Shown here: positions 55,401-64,000 of the stretch, in pieces
How positions within the stretch are numbered: position 1 is the first letter of the stretch
How the letters are laid out: each line of letters begins with the position of its first letter
From: Angiostrongylus vasorum
Taxonomy: Eukaryota; Nematoda; Chromadorea; Rhabditida; Metastrongylidae
Direction of reading: 5' to 3'
DNA: 64,000 bases
Assembly: GCA_018806985.1 (NCBI GenBank)
Contig: JADANN010000197.1
Coordinates: 2,147,001-2,211,000, forward strand
Made by a program: the position numbers and the translations under genes
The notes under the pieces: model-generated
The model's database searches: none
What the model saw: the letters and a program-made list of their open reading frames with translations, nothing else
Told to the model about the DNA's origin: nothing

Positions 55401-55479
55401 TTAACATTTTTCATTCAATTAACCACACTTTTAGTCATTTTCATGTCTAGGCTTAGTGCAGAGGATCATACAATACTCA

Positions 55480-55800
55480 TAATAATAACTAATGATAATA
55501 ATAATGAGTGACAATAATAATTAATGATAGTAATAAGATCTTTCGATCTTTTTCCTAAATAGAACTAGCTGAGAGACAGGCGAAACGAAGGACCCGCATG
55601 GTGTCGTGGTGAACGCGCTACTCCTCGGAAAGGAGAATAGCGCGTTCATTCCCACAGCAGACACCTGCGGTCCGGAGTTTTGCAAATATCTCAGCATTGT
55701 AGGAAATAATAGTAATAATAGTAATAATAGTAATACCAATAATAATCGCTATTAATATTACAATATTATGATTATATAATAGTAACAATAACACTCCTCC
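55480..55800. repeat. AATAAT-rich tracts flanking a hairpin-family fragment
   Basis: TAATAATAATGA-type simple sequence occurs at 55480-55545 and 55700-55790. Between them 55565-55700 carries CGAAGGACCCGCATGG, a perfect small hairpin (GAACGCGCTACTCCT / AGGAGAATAGCGCGTTC, 55612-55648) and GGTCCGGAGTTTTGCAAATATCTCAGCAT, the conserved arm of the 9.3 kb element. Confidence 0.8.
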
Positions 55801-56165
55801 CAACGGTTTACCGCCTCATCGTGGCTCGGAGGTGTTCCTGGGTGTCGGACTGCGATGTACAGCGTGGGAATTCGTACCCCCGGCAGGCTCTCCCAAGCTG
55901 AGAAGGAGTCCGGCATTTCTATGGAACCTAGCTAAGAGTAAACCAATGCCAGGGTTCACCACCGTCCTGGTATCAAACTCGCATAGTGGTAAAGCTCCCT
56001 CTGATCCACAAGGGGTGCGACTGCCTGTTGTGGTGACGACCTGGGGCAGACTTTGGCCAGGCTGTCCTTGGGATTCCAGGGAACCATAATGGTTTAGTTA
56101 GCAAGTCTCCGGAAAGTGGTGATTATGCTGGGGCCCGCCCAACTAGTGATGACGGGCCGTTCAAG
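55797..56165 (+). repeat. Repeat A, complete copy
   Basis: CTCCCAACGGTTTACCGCCTC through CTGGGGCCCGCCCAACTAGTG. Open on the plus strand for 85 codons (55832-56089) in the same frame as the 31.9 kb copy. Confidence 0.9.
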
Positions 56166-56167
56166 TA

Positions 56168-56632
56168 TCAACTAAGTGAGTAACAATAACAGTACACGAA
56201 TCTTCTCACATAGGAGTACCCAGTGAGATAGTCGTAAGGATAAGAGGCGCGTGCTTCCCTATGTGTCTGTCGGTGGATGATACGTTGAATGTAGACCAAA
56301 ATTAAATTCTCCTGAGTGGCATTTTGAGTCCGAAGATAAACTCTCTCTACCTGCAAGGCTGTATTAACACATACTTTTTGAATAAGAGAAAATTTGCTGT
56401 GTTTATTAAACTTACTGAGATCAGTAAAATCACATATAACGTCATAGAGGAGTTCTCGACACCATAACCAAGATGATCTGTTTTCCTTCTTTAAAGTAAG
56501 GATGATGGAGAAACGAAAGAAGGCTTCGCATCCAGAAAGGGAGTTAGGAGACTGATCGCGGTTGCTAGTCCGAGATCTTCGGAACCATCTGCACCTGTGA
56601 CTTATGGCCAGTAGGAAGGATATTTCGAACAT
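56168..56632 (-). other. 154-codon minus-strand open frame, unknown
   Basis: The largest open frame in the cadherin region. Parts (CRELLYDVICDFTDLSKFNK and LQVERVYLRTQNATQENLIL) are protein-like, and a GCAG|GTAGAG junction could be a donor. No cadherin landmark is present. It could be an exon of the neighbouring gene or chance. Confidence 0.25.
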
Positions 56633-56634
56633 TT

Positions 56635-56940
56635 TTTATAGTTTGATAATTTTTTGGTTCCGTATTCTGCAGTCCTTTCCACACATTCTCCCTCAACAAT
56701 GAGGATTAAGAGAGCCCACTGTTGCAAAACAGACCCAAACGTCTGAAGAATCTGTAATTATCCTTGTTCAAACATTGTCTTTCAAATGATACCTGTAAAT
56801 GTGTGGCTAGTCAACAAAAATCAAGGTTGCACAAAGCGATAAAGATGACCTACAAGAGATTGGAAACCATTACTTCTGTCAGGTCTACCTTGATTGCACC
56901 CTTTTTATTAAAATATTGATGGAACTGATAACACGTTGAA
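56635..56940. other. No recognisable feature
   Basis: No repeat or exon signature. Confidence 0.4.
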
Positions 56941-56944
56941 GGAG

Positions 56945-57420
56945 AAATGGTCACTGAAACAAAGAGAATTTCGAAAGAGTTCAAGGTAATCTGTAATATC
57001 CACACGATAATTAAGCTCTACGAAGTATACAAGACCCTGTTTTGTCTTGATTTCGTTAGAATAAAAATGAGTTTCACTTCAGTAGAGAGAAGCCATCGTG
57101 AAGTCCTGGACAACCAAGGCGGCTCTGTTTAGGCAATAAAGCAAAGATCCTTCAACGCATAGAACAACTCCACAACCAGAAGTTCACCATACTACAAAAA
57201 GATTAGCACCGACCGAACGGAGGAATCAAAAAGCACGAGAACGAACTCGAAAAGGATGTGATAGCGGTGGAAGCCGATGGCCGGCAACTACATCATTCTG
57301 TTGAACTGACGAAATTGTTCATATAACATCAGGCCTTAGCAAAAGCGGACAAGTGACCGCTGGTCATGATAAAGCCTTGTCCAAAAAACCGTATTTATGG
57401 AATCTAATTCATACTCAACC
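56945..57420 (+). mobile_element. RTE-related RT fragment (RTE-G), old
   Basis: ATATCCACACGATAATTAAGCTCTACGAAGTA (56998-57029) and CATCGTGAAGTCCTGGACAACCAAGGCG correspond to 17860-17890 and 17968-17998 of RTE-A. GTGGAAGCCGATGGCCGGCAACTACATCATT (57265-57296) corresponds to 18180-18212. The motif C region reads HH.VELTKLFI (FADDIVL lost). More diverged than the other copies and probably a different subfamily. Confidence 0.7.
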
Positions 57421-57820
57421 AGAACAAATCCACTAATGTAATAACATTCATATTTTCTCAGGCAATTTGCGGAAAAGGTTCCTTTTGCTTGTCTTTACTT
57501 TTTCTTACCAACTTCCCAATTTGTAGAGTTTCTTTGTAGACATGCTTTTTGTAAGGAGGGAGCATTGTAAAAAAAAATAAACTAAACTTTTGAAAATGAA
57601 GGACTAATTAAAAATGCTCCTAATCTAAGCTTTTATTCTAAAAGACGTACACTGGACCCGTCAGTGATTCTGTAGAGCAGCTTGCCATTCTCTCTCGAAT
57701 CTGTGCCCTCTCCTGCAGCACGGCCGTCATCGGAGCAGAATTTTTGGGCACCTTAAAAAACTAGGATCACTCTATTGCAATTGAGGCTCTGAAAAAAGCC
57801 TGTTATCCCTTTTTTGCCAT
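57420..57820. other. No recognisable feature
   Basis: AT-rich; probably intronic to the cadherin remnant. Confidence 0.4.
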
Positions 57821-57825
57821 GCGAT

Positions 57826-58225
57826 TTAAATGACAATCATAGAAATATTAGCAAATCCAAAAGCTGGATATAAAGTAGCAAACGGAATAAGTGTAACGGC
57901 GTAACTAGTAGTGATTTCAGCACTGCTAACATCGGCCGCGTAAGCGGTATTTTCAAAGATGGGAGGGTTGTGGATGAAGTCGGGGAGGTGGATGATAAGA
58001 GTCAGGTTTCGCGGAACATGATGGGATTCCCTGATCCTAAGCCTGAAACGGATTCCATTACTCATAACGAGCCATTCCTTTAGGAAAATTGATGAGTGTC
58101 GGTGATAAGCACTGGTTCTCATAATGATTCAGTTTTTGCGAATTACACTTTTCATGCTCCGATCGATGTAAATTTCCTGGGCGGGTAATACAATAATCCA
58201 TGTTGTCAAGCAAATTCATAAAATG
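57826..58225 (-). pseudogene. Cadherin gene: one repeat, frameshifted
   Basis: CITRPGNLHRSEHEKCNSQK leads to a shift near 58070, then GIRFRLRIRESHHVPRNLTL, IIHLPDFIHNPPIFENTAYA and ADVSSAEI. The LIIHLPDFIHNPPIFE block occupies the place of V.V.DxNDNxPxF, with the calcium ligands mostly replaced (DFIHNPP). That suggests a degenerate or naturally non-calcium-binding repeat. Confidence 0.55.
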
Positions 58226-58605
58226 GCGAACGTGACCGCCCACCTTAATATTTGCAATCAAGATCAATTATGGAGGGTTATAAATATTGTAATAAAGGAA
58301 TTAAGGTTAGTAGTTCCTCATATTCAAAATCGTCTTCTTCAACAGTCCGAAGCTACGCAAAAGTCGGCTGGAAAATTATTTAAAAGGAAGAGCTTTAAAA
58401 AAGTGAAACTAAACCCAATTATTTCGATAGCTGTCACTTTCTGAGGTGAAACGACTAGGCATTTCCCACAACAGAACTCTTCTGGCCTGGCCATTTCAAT
58501 CTTCAGCACTTCCATCCTTTCCTACGGTCATCCTAATTCAACTATTAGATCTATCGCTAGAATTTTCCGACAATGTCTAGCCTTGATTGCTGGAAGTTTA
58601 CTCAC

Positions 58606-58880
58606 CTTGAGTCGAACACGTCTTTATTTTCTCGAAGTGTAGCGGTTCTGTGAGCTGCAGCTGGCCGGTCAACGGCTGTACCATCACACGAGAATGATGA
58701 TGTGAGGTAATCACAGAATACAGGGTGGCGCCGTTGTGAAAGTCACGTTTTTTTTTCCAATTTTTCTTCCCAATCGACCCTTTTGATGTTTCGCTTACTC
58801 CAAAAAACACTGGCAAATAATACTTTGTATTGGATGAATCAACGGGCAAACGAATGACGAAAGAGGCTTGCACTCGTCAA
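58606..58880 (-). pseudogene. Cadherin gene: repeat middle exon
   Basis: Open for 91 codons: FVIRLPVDSSNTKYYLPVFF, NGATLYSVITSHHHSRVMVQ, PLTGQLQLTEPLHFEK, ending CTCAAG|GTGAGT at 58606. V.VQPLTGQLQLTEPL is the standard F.I.P.TG.L.L..PLD strand pair of a cadherin repeat. No lesion seen in this exon. Confidence 0.75.
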
Positions 58881-59127
58881 CCACAAGGCTGAACGGGCTT
58901 TGCAATTTTAGAATTTTCCTTTAATCCAGAGTATACTTAATTGAAGAACTGCTGTGGAAATTCACAAAGGACCTGAACTGAAGCGAAGAAACTGAGCACT
59001 TAACCGATTATTCACACATCTTCAAAAATCTGCAAATAATCACTTTTATCGGACGAGTAAGAACAATTTATGGATTTCCAAGACTGACGAAAAGCTCAAA
59101 AAGAAGAGCTCGTCGATAAGATCCCAC

Positions 59128-59300
59128 TTTTTTCTTGTCCTTGTCGATCGTGTTAACCACATGGAATGGCTCATGGAGCGGATGATTCTCGCTTACAGTA
59201 ACTTCCAGCAGATCGATTGGGAACTTTGGAGTATTGTCGTTTTGATCTTAAATCGGAATGACCACTTGTGTTAGGCTTAGTCTTTCAGTCTTGAAAACAC
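59128..59300 (-). pseudogene. Cadherin gene: repeat boundary exon with nonsense codon
   Basis: After acceptor TTTTTCTTAG: VFKTERLSLTQVVIPI, an in-frame TAA, DQNDNTPKFPIDLLEVTVSE, NHPLHEPFHVVNTIDKDKKK. V.I.I.DQNDNTPKFP is an unmistakable repeat boundary. The TAA replaces the residue just before DQNDN (usually acidic or polar). An alternative acceptor (ATTTAAG) immediately after the TAA could bypass it. Confidence 0.85.
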
Positions 59301-59475
59301 CTAAGAAAAATGCTATGAGAGATAGCGACACGGAGAAATAGACCTAAAGAAACAATGAAACTGAAATGTAGTCATTTTGATGATAAGCACCATCAGCTGG
59401 CGTATTGTCATTCAAATAGAAGAAACTTTTAGCGAAATAATACAGAGTGTAGAAGACTGTGAACGTTGAACCGAC

Positions 59476-59590
59476 CTGAGCATTCAGCACGACATGGTCG
59501 TGTTTCTCAGCGTCCTGATACCTGACCACCCTTATCCGACCTGTGCCCGGATGAATCGCAAACTGACTGTCGACACCGCTTGAATAGATC
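59476..59590 (-). pseudogene. Cadherin gene: F.IHPGTGRI exon
   Basis: An intact 115-nt exon between acceptor GTTTTCAG and donor GTCGGT: IYSSGVDSQFAIHPGTGRIR, VVRYQDAEKHDHVVLNAQ. FAIHPGTGRI is the cadherin F.I.P.TG.I motif. Junction with the 59300 exon follows by a ~175-nt intron. Confidence 0.8.
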
Positions 59591-59889
59591 CTGAAAACAT
59601 ATTGAGCTTGCTCACACCTTTGTTTTCCACTGAAGAGCTTCTATTTTTTCGAATTTCATTTCTTAACGAGTCAAAATGTTTTAGTTTACGGATTTTTGGC
59701 AAGAAATTTGTCAAATAAAGCATTCGCTTAGAAAAAAACTGATCTTTATAGAGGTTTTGTTTAGCGTGAAAAATGACCTAAACTTCAATGCAGGTGTTCT
59801 CAACACATCTCAAACCATAGTGAACAAAGATTCCAGCTGTTAAAGATAGAAGAATAGTATATAATACAAAGTGGTATAAAAATCACTAT

Positions 59890-60060
59890 ATTATACCTAT
59901 AACATATGATTCCCGGTCGAGTTGCCAAAACAGATCCAATGGATATTCCGGGTAGAATGCCCTCGGGAGTTCTGATGAGCTAACTGGATACTGATAACTT
60001 GTGTGAATGCTGGAGCATTTGCATGAGAGTCGATTACACGGCTATGAATATGAGTCTGAA
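59890..60060 (-). pseudogene. Cadherin gene: repeat boundary, frameshifted
   Basis: HIHSRVIDSHANAPAFTQVI runs into stops in its own frame. A second frame supplies TPEGILPGISIGSVLATRPG. Together these form V.DSHANAPAF...EGI.PG..IG.V.AT, a degenerate boundary and repeat start; joining them needs a one-base shift near 59960. Confidence 0.65.
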
Positions 60061-60211
60061 ATAGATGGAATTCAAAAAATACATTCAGAAAGACTTTCTC
60101 AGTTCTTTTGTGTATTTGGTCTTTTACAAGGAGATATAGCTCAGAAATTGAGAGATCTCTAAAAACCGACTTTCATTTAACACCGGCACAAATAATCGAT
60201 ACCTTTTTGTG

Positions 60212-60540
60212 TTACTGAGATGTCACGAAGATGGTATGAAATATTAATTCGGCTAATCTTTCCACGTCTTCGTCTCCTTCACAGCCGCATTGATCCAAGT
60301 CGGTGACCCATAACTGGTTGTCCTCAAGATGTGGCTGTTCGATGTCGCGCAGAGTTGAATCCAGTGGAGTGGAACACGGATCGAGATGAAGAATCTCACT
60401 CGACGGTGCTCTTTTATACGGGATGGATCTCAGACGATTCCCGCCAACCATATGATCTGCTGTTTGGCGGGCAATGCATTCTGTAGCTATCGGTTGCATA
60501 TTAGCTGGCACACAGCATAGTATTTCATCCTTAATAACCG
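60212..60540 (-). repeat. Family C repeat, copy 6 (left arm of inverted pair)
   Basis: The minus-strand 118-codon open frame reads ANMQPIATECIARQTADHMV, YKRAPSSEILHLDPCSTPLD, WVTDLDQCGCEGDEDVERLA. This is the most complete version of the family and stays open. I do not recognise the protein family; the recurrence in seven places and the inverted pairing point to a mobile element. Confidence 0.75.
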
Positions 60541-60594
60541 ACTTATACTTAACTCTGGTGCTAGTCAAATAGCTTCTTCTGTGTCAGACATTAT

Positions 60595-60845
60595 ACCACC
60601 GACTGGTACAGAACGCATTGCCCGCCAAACAGCAGGTCATATGGGTGGCGGGAATCGACCGAGATCCGCCCATTTTTAAAAGGACACCGCCGAGTGAAAT
60701 TCCTCATTCGATCGGTGCTCCACCCTCATTCGATTCGACTCGGCGAGAATACGAACAGCTGAACGACTTGTTGATGATCGATCCGGATCAATCAGACTCC
60801 GAGGAAAACGAAGGCTTCGAGAAGTTAGCCAAATAATTATTTCAT
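60595..60845 (+). repeat. Family C repeat, copy 7 (right arm of inverted pair)
   Basis: An inverted copy of 60212-60490, separated by ~100 bp. Frame RDPPIFKRTPPSEIPHSIGA, STRREYEQLNDLLMIDPDQS, EENEGFEKLAK ends at 60835. The two arms differ at the nucleotide level (roughly 75-80 percent by eye) but keep the same protein pattern. Confidence 0.75.
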
Positions 60846-61129
60846 ACCAACCGCGTGTCAGCTCAATGGCACAACAAGGTAAAAAAGAAAGACAAGTGTA
60901 AACTTACGATAAATTTTGGTACCTTCAGTGTCCACTTCAAGAAAAAAGGCGTTTTTGACAAATGTATCGGCGTCACAACGAGAGTTTCATCGCTATCTGA
61001 TCATGCAAGACCTGAAACCAATTTAGCAAGACCCCTCTGTGGTCCAGTCGAATCCATTGCGGCCAAAGGCGTCTCTGTTTGTTAATATGACTACATGATA
61101 AGTAAACCAGTATAAAAAAGCATTTAAAA

Positions 61130-61260
61130 ATGCCATACCAATTTCTTTCTGGTTGATCCATTACCATCTTTAGCTTCTATCGTAATCTCGTATTGTCCTC
61201 TTGACAGTGGTTCTTTCAGGAACACTTCGCCGAATTTTCGTCAACAGAGAATAAGAGCGT
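61130..61260 (-). pseudogene. Cadherin gene: repeat strand pair, frameshifted
   Basis: NTLLFSVDENSAK in one frame and KFGEVFLKEPLSRGQYEITI then EAKDGNGSTRK in another: together F.VDE..GEVFL.EPLSRGQYEITIEAKDGNGST, the end of a cadherin repeat. A one-base indel near 61225 separates them. Confidence 0.7.
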
Positions 61261-61332
61261 GTTGCCGCTCTTGAGAAAAAAAATGAATCTGAAGATTTGA
61301 TGCTTCAATATAGTTATATACTGTGCAGAAAA

Positions 61333-61622
61333 GGAGCATGTGGTGCAGTGGTTGGAGGCGCCACTGCGACACACACGTGGAATCGATCCCACGCCCATGG
61401 CTCGCCAAGCCTTCCATCCCTCCGGCGTCGGCAAATTGGTGCCAGATTTGTCTGGGAGGATAGCAGCACTGGCTCGATACATCGGTAGGGCACCGCGAGT
61501 CATTGTAATGGCCAGATATGCATTCAATCACCTCCAACGATACTTATTGAAGACGAATGCATGTTGCACCCCTCACGGATTGATCAACGCAGAGAGCTTT
61601 ATCCTTTATTTTATCCCTTTTT
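61333..61622 (+). mobile_element. tRNA-derived SINE, copy 12, inside cadherin gene
   Basis: GGAGCATGTGGTGCAGTGGTTGG head, CACACGTGGAATCGATCC box B, TTGGTGCCAGATTTGTCTGG, CACCTCCAACGATACTTATTG and GATTGATCAACGCAGAGAGC with TTTATCCTTTATTTTATCCC tail. One of the best-preserved copies. Confidence 0.95.
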
Positions 61623-61639
61623 ACTGTACAGAAGGCTAC

Positions 61640-62685
61640 TATGAGAGAAATGGAACCTTCCCACTGATTAGTGAAACTTTGCGAACAATCCTACGAACAG
61701 AGGGGGAAAATAGTCGGAAAGAACATCAAAGGAAACCTTTACTTTCCATCCCTAAGGTGTTCGTGACGAAATTCGTCGACTATGGTACAACCCATTTCCG
61801 AAGATTTAGCTCGCAGTGCAGAGTTTTTTGTTTGTCGTATTTTTTTTGTATTCAAGCGATAGCTCATTCAACAGAGATATTGCACAAGACTTCTAGTGAG
61901 GAGAGCTACATTCTGCCCTTAACAATTTAAATGGGTCCACGTTTGTTCTTCCGATGCGAAGAGCGTTCCTAGCGAAGAGGGCACTTAGCTGCTTCCACAC
62001 TGGCCATCGAATTGGCTCCCGCACAGTATATTCTCGTTAATCTCAAATTTAAGTGGAAACAGAGGATATATGGGAAAGCCAAAGCATGCATGATATATGT
62101 CGTAGAAAAAAAATATGAAGTCAGACAACATTATGCTTAGATGGTGGACGTTTTCTTTTCATTATATTGAAGGCGTTGAAGTGTTCGAGAAAGCGTTAGA
62201 AGATACTTGGAAAAAAGACAGAGAGCTTGTTTAAAAGAAGAAACTTAGAAATGAGTAGAAGAACAAACAGCAAGACCGAATCGTGTGCGAAAAGCTCAAA
62301 AAAGGTACGTCCTCATTTCTTGGAGCACTGGGGCCAATATGCTTTGAAATCAATGCACACCCTAGCGCTGCCCCACGTGACCACTACGCAAACTCGAGAG
62401 TTAATGTGTTGAACTTATTATTTTTTAAGACTAGATCTGAACCACCTCTTAGTCACAAAAACTTTGGAAAAAAAATTTGACGAGCAATACTGAGCTGGTC
62501 AAATAGGACTTAACTGGGTAATCCAATTTCATTCAATGGGTAATCTAAACACTCGAAAGCAAACGATGTGCTGGAAATGCTGTCATCACTAAGACAGAAG
62601 AACACTTTCCATTTAACTATAGTCGCGCCAGTTTACTTAACAAAATAAAACGAAACATTGTTATAAAAAGAAAAAAAGCTCACTG
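61640..62685. other. No recognisable feature (cadherin intron?)
   Basis: About 1 kb with only short frames. The plus-strand frame through 61930 is an extension of the SINE's chance frame. Confidence 0.4.
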
Positions 62686-62689
62686 GTTT

Positions 62690-62905
62690 TTCTGGATGAA
62701 CGAGCCGGATACTACACCTTGCCGAAAGTCGCATAATCTTCGTCAGCAGTCTGAAATATCAGAAGCGGTCAGGCGGGACGGGACGGTATCCTTCGCGGAC
62801 TGCGATGTTGTAGCTGGTTGGAGTGAAGACAGGCACATTATGGTTGGCGGCCTGCACTTGAATACTGACCAGGCACGTCCCAGCAAGGCCATCTGAAAAC
62901 TTCTT
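62690..62905 (-). pseudogene. Cadherin gene: most 5' recognisable repeat
   Basis: DGLAGTCLVSIQVQAANHNV then PVFTPTSYNIAVREGYRPVP and a stop; a shifted frame continues TADEDYATFGKV and ends at AAG|GTGTAG. DGLAG....V.V.AANHNVPVFTPTSYNIAVREG is a repeat boundary with the DxNDN position reading ANHNV. TADEDYATFGKV is the next AxDxDxxxxGxV motif. Confidence 0.75.
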
Positions 62906-63400
62906 GTTGAAAAGTGCTTAATTAAACGAGCGAAATGACTTCATACATGAAAACCATATACATGGAAAATTCTATGATCGAATGAAAACGAGGTTGCTGA
63001 CTCGAAATCGGACTGGTGTCTAAAAACATTGATCCAACAACAAAAATCAACTGTTTTGAAGTAGGGATCTAAATATGTACTGCACCAAATCTCCTAACTA
63101 TTTCAGAAGAAAGTTTATATGTAGCGACACATTTTATTTACATTTACATGACCCTTCGTCACATCTACTGTGTGGATAATAGTAGTTCTTGTATTCGGTT
63201 CTATTTCCTCCCATTTGTCGTCCACAATGGTCTTCGCACATTCCGCGTTCTGTTTCGGGATAATGTATGAGGAATTCCCATTCTTTACGGATTTGGTAGA
63301 GTGCTGGTCGTGTCACCTCTCATGCACTCTTGCAGAATTCCGGGAGAGGAGTTTCCACGTGAATTGAGGAAGAGCACTGACGAGAGGGGTGGGGGCGTCA
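62905..63400. other. No clear feature
   Basis: A 60-codon minus-strand frame (63134-63316) with scattered Cys (GMCEDHCGRQMGGN) is the only stretch of note. Confidence 0.35.
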
Positions 63401-63455
63401 AACCGGCACATTGCTACCTGGTGAGTCGGATCGCTAACCACTAAGCTGCTCCTAA
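63400..63455 (-). mobile_element. tRNA-like head fragment
   Basis: The minus strand reads AGGAGCAGCTTAGTGGTTAG with CGATCCGACTCACC 20 bp on: an A-box and B-box-like pair similar to SINE heads; the rest is absent. It does not fold into a complete cloverleaf, so I do not call a tRNA gene. Confidence 0.4.
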
Positions 63456-63519
63456 CCGTTTCACCTTTGATCGCTCTAATCATCGAATTACTTCACCGAA
63501 CACTAACGAAGCTTTCTTT

Positions 63520-63818
63520 TTTAACTTATTATTTACTGCTTACTCTTTTTAATGGCAAGGTATATTGCGAATTGTAACTTCAGTGATGCTAATATTTTTG
63601 GAAAACTCCGGACCGCATCCTTTCCGCGGAGTAACGGGTTCACCACTACACCATACGAGTCCTTCGTGCCGCCTGTATCATAGCATCCAGCTGACTGGTG
63701 ATTGCTCATGGTAGAGATCGATAGAACTAGCTGAGGTTACTCCCCGGAAAAGGACAGTAGCGCATTAGTTCCTCACCGTACACCTGCAGTCCAGAGTTTT
63801 GCAAATGTCTCAGCATCA
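63520..63818. mobile_element. Hairpin-family element, complete, with flanking direct repeats
   Basis: Flanked by CGAAGCTTTCTTT (63507) and CGAAAGCTTTCTTT (63819), an imperfect direct repeat. Inside, TTAACTTATTATTTACTGCT starts the element as at 9270. Inverted arms are GTGATGCTAATATTTTTGGA (63583) and its partner TTTTGCAAATGTCTCAGCATCAC (63797). It is about 300 bp, longer than the 9.3 kb copy because it keeps a ~170 bp internal section. Confidence 0.75.
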
Positions 63819-64000
63819 CGAAAGCTTTCTTTAATTACTGTTGGGCACCAAGGCTACCAAGTGAGTTTAGCTATTTCGTAGGATGAAAGAACTGCAGAGA
63901 ACCGCCACAATTTTTTCTGTACATGGCGGAAAGAGAGTAACGGATAGCATGTTTGGCTCTTCCCCATAGGGCTTAGTATTTCCTGAGCTTCCGCCACAGA

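Noticed and set aside
62696..62896. 66-codon plus-strand frame
   Set aside because: It is the antisense shadow of the cadherin exon on the minus strand.
1..64000. Prokaryotic systems: operons, CRISPR arrays, Shine-Dalgarno sites, toxin-antitoxin pairs
   Set aside because: No regularly spaced short repeats, no long adjacent open frames, and clear spliced eukaryotic exons and LINE/PLE/SINE elements.

Overview
This is a 64 kb piece of eukaryotic (not bacterial) genome that looks like a repeat-rich, gene-poor stretch from a nematode, most likely a clade V / strongylid-type worm. The reasons are RTE-type LINEs with FADDIVL reverse transcriptases, fragments of a nematode-style multi-exon seven-transmembrane chemoreceptor repeated in tandem, short introns with TTTCAG-type acceptors, and no operon or Shine-Dalgarno organisation. 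The species assignment is inference. I see no intact, full-length protein-coding gene; almost everything recognisable is a transposon or a decayed exon.

Layout. 1-7 kb: an RTE fragment, a dispersed ~380 bp repeat (called repeat A here) and decayed paralogous units U1/U2 and W1 of unknown family. 7.8-10.7 kb: decayed chemoreceptor-like copy P1, holding a hairpin element flanked by a perfect 12-bp duplication. 11-15.6 kb: tRNA-derived SINEs, a composite of the same hairpin family and two weak coding remnants. 15.7-19.1 kb: a near full-length frameshifted RTE (RTE-A). 19.4-24.9 kb: SINEs, W2, a rearranged RTE (RTE-E), another LINE relic and U3. 24.9-28.3 kb: an almost complete Penelope-like element (PLE) on the minus strand bounded by 372-bp direct repeats, abutting the broken end of RTE-B (28.3-30.8 kb, minus). 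31.2-34.9 kb: P2, a segmental duplicate of P1. 37.6-41.7 kb: P3, the best preserved chemoreceptor-like copy, with TM1 to TM7-type exons. 43.4-45.9 kb: an RTE (RTE-D) interrupted by a PLE GIY-YIG fragment. 46-50 kb: SINEs and family C repeats. 50.6-62.9 kb, minus strand: exons of one large cadherin-repeat gene, each carrying recognisable cadherin signatures and several carrying a stop or frameshift. 63.5 kb: a full hairpin element.

The elements are linked. The SINE (tRNA-like head, TTTATCC-rich tail) occurs in both orientations about every 4 kb. RTE-A ends in a sequence resembling the SINE tail. PLE and RTE copies are nested in or abutted to each other twice. Family C repeats share a short acidic, hammerhead-like 3' motif with the PLE terminal repeats. 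The decayed chemoreceptor copies give a local history of tandem duplication followed by repeated insertion. Coordinates of repeat edges are by-eye estimates, usually good to about 10-20 bp.
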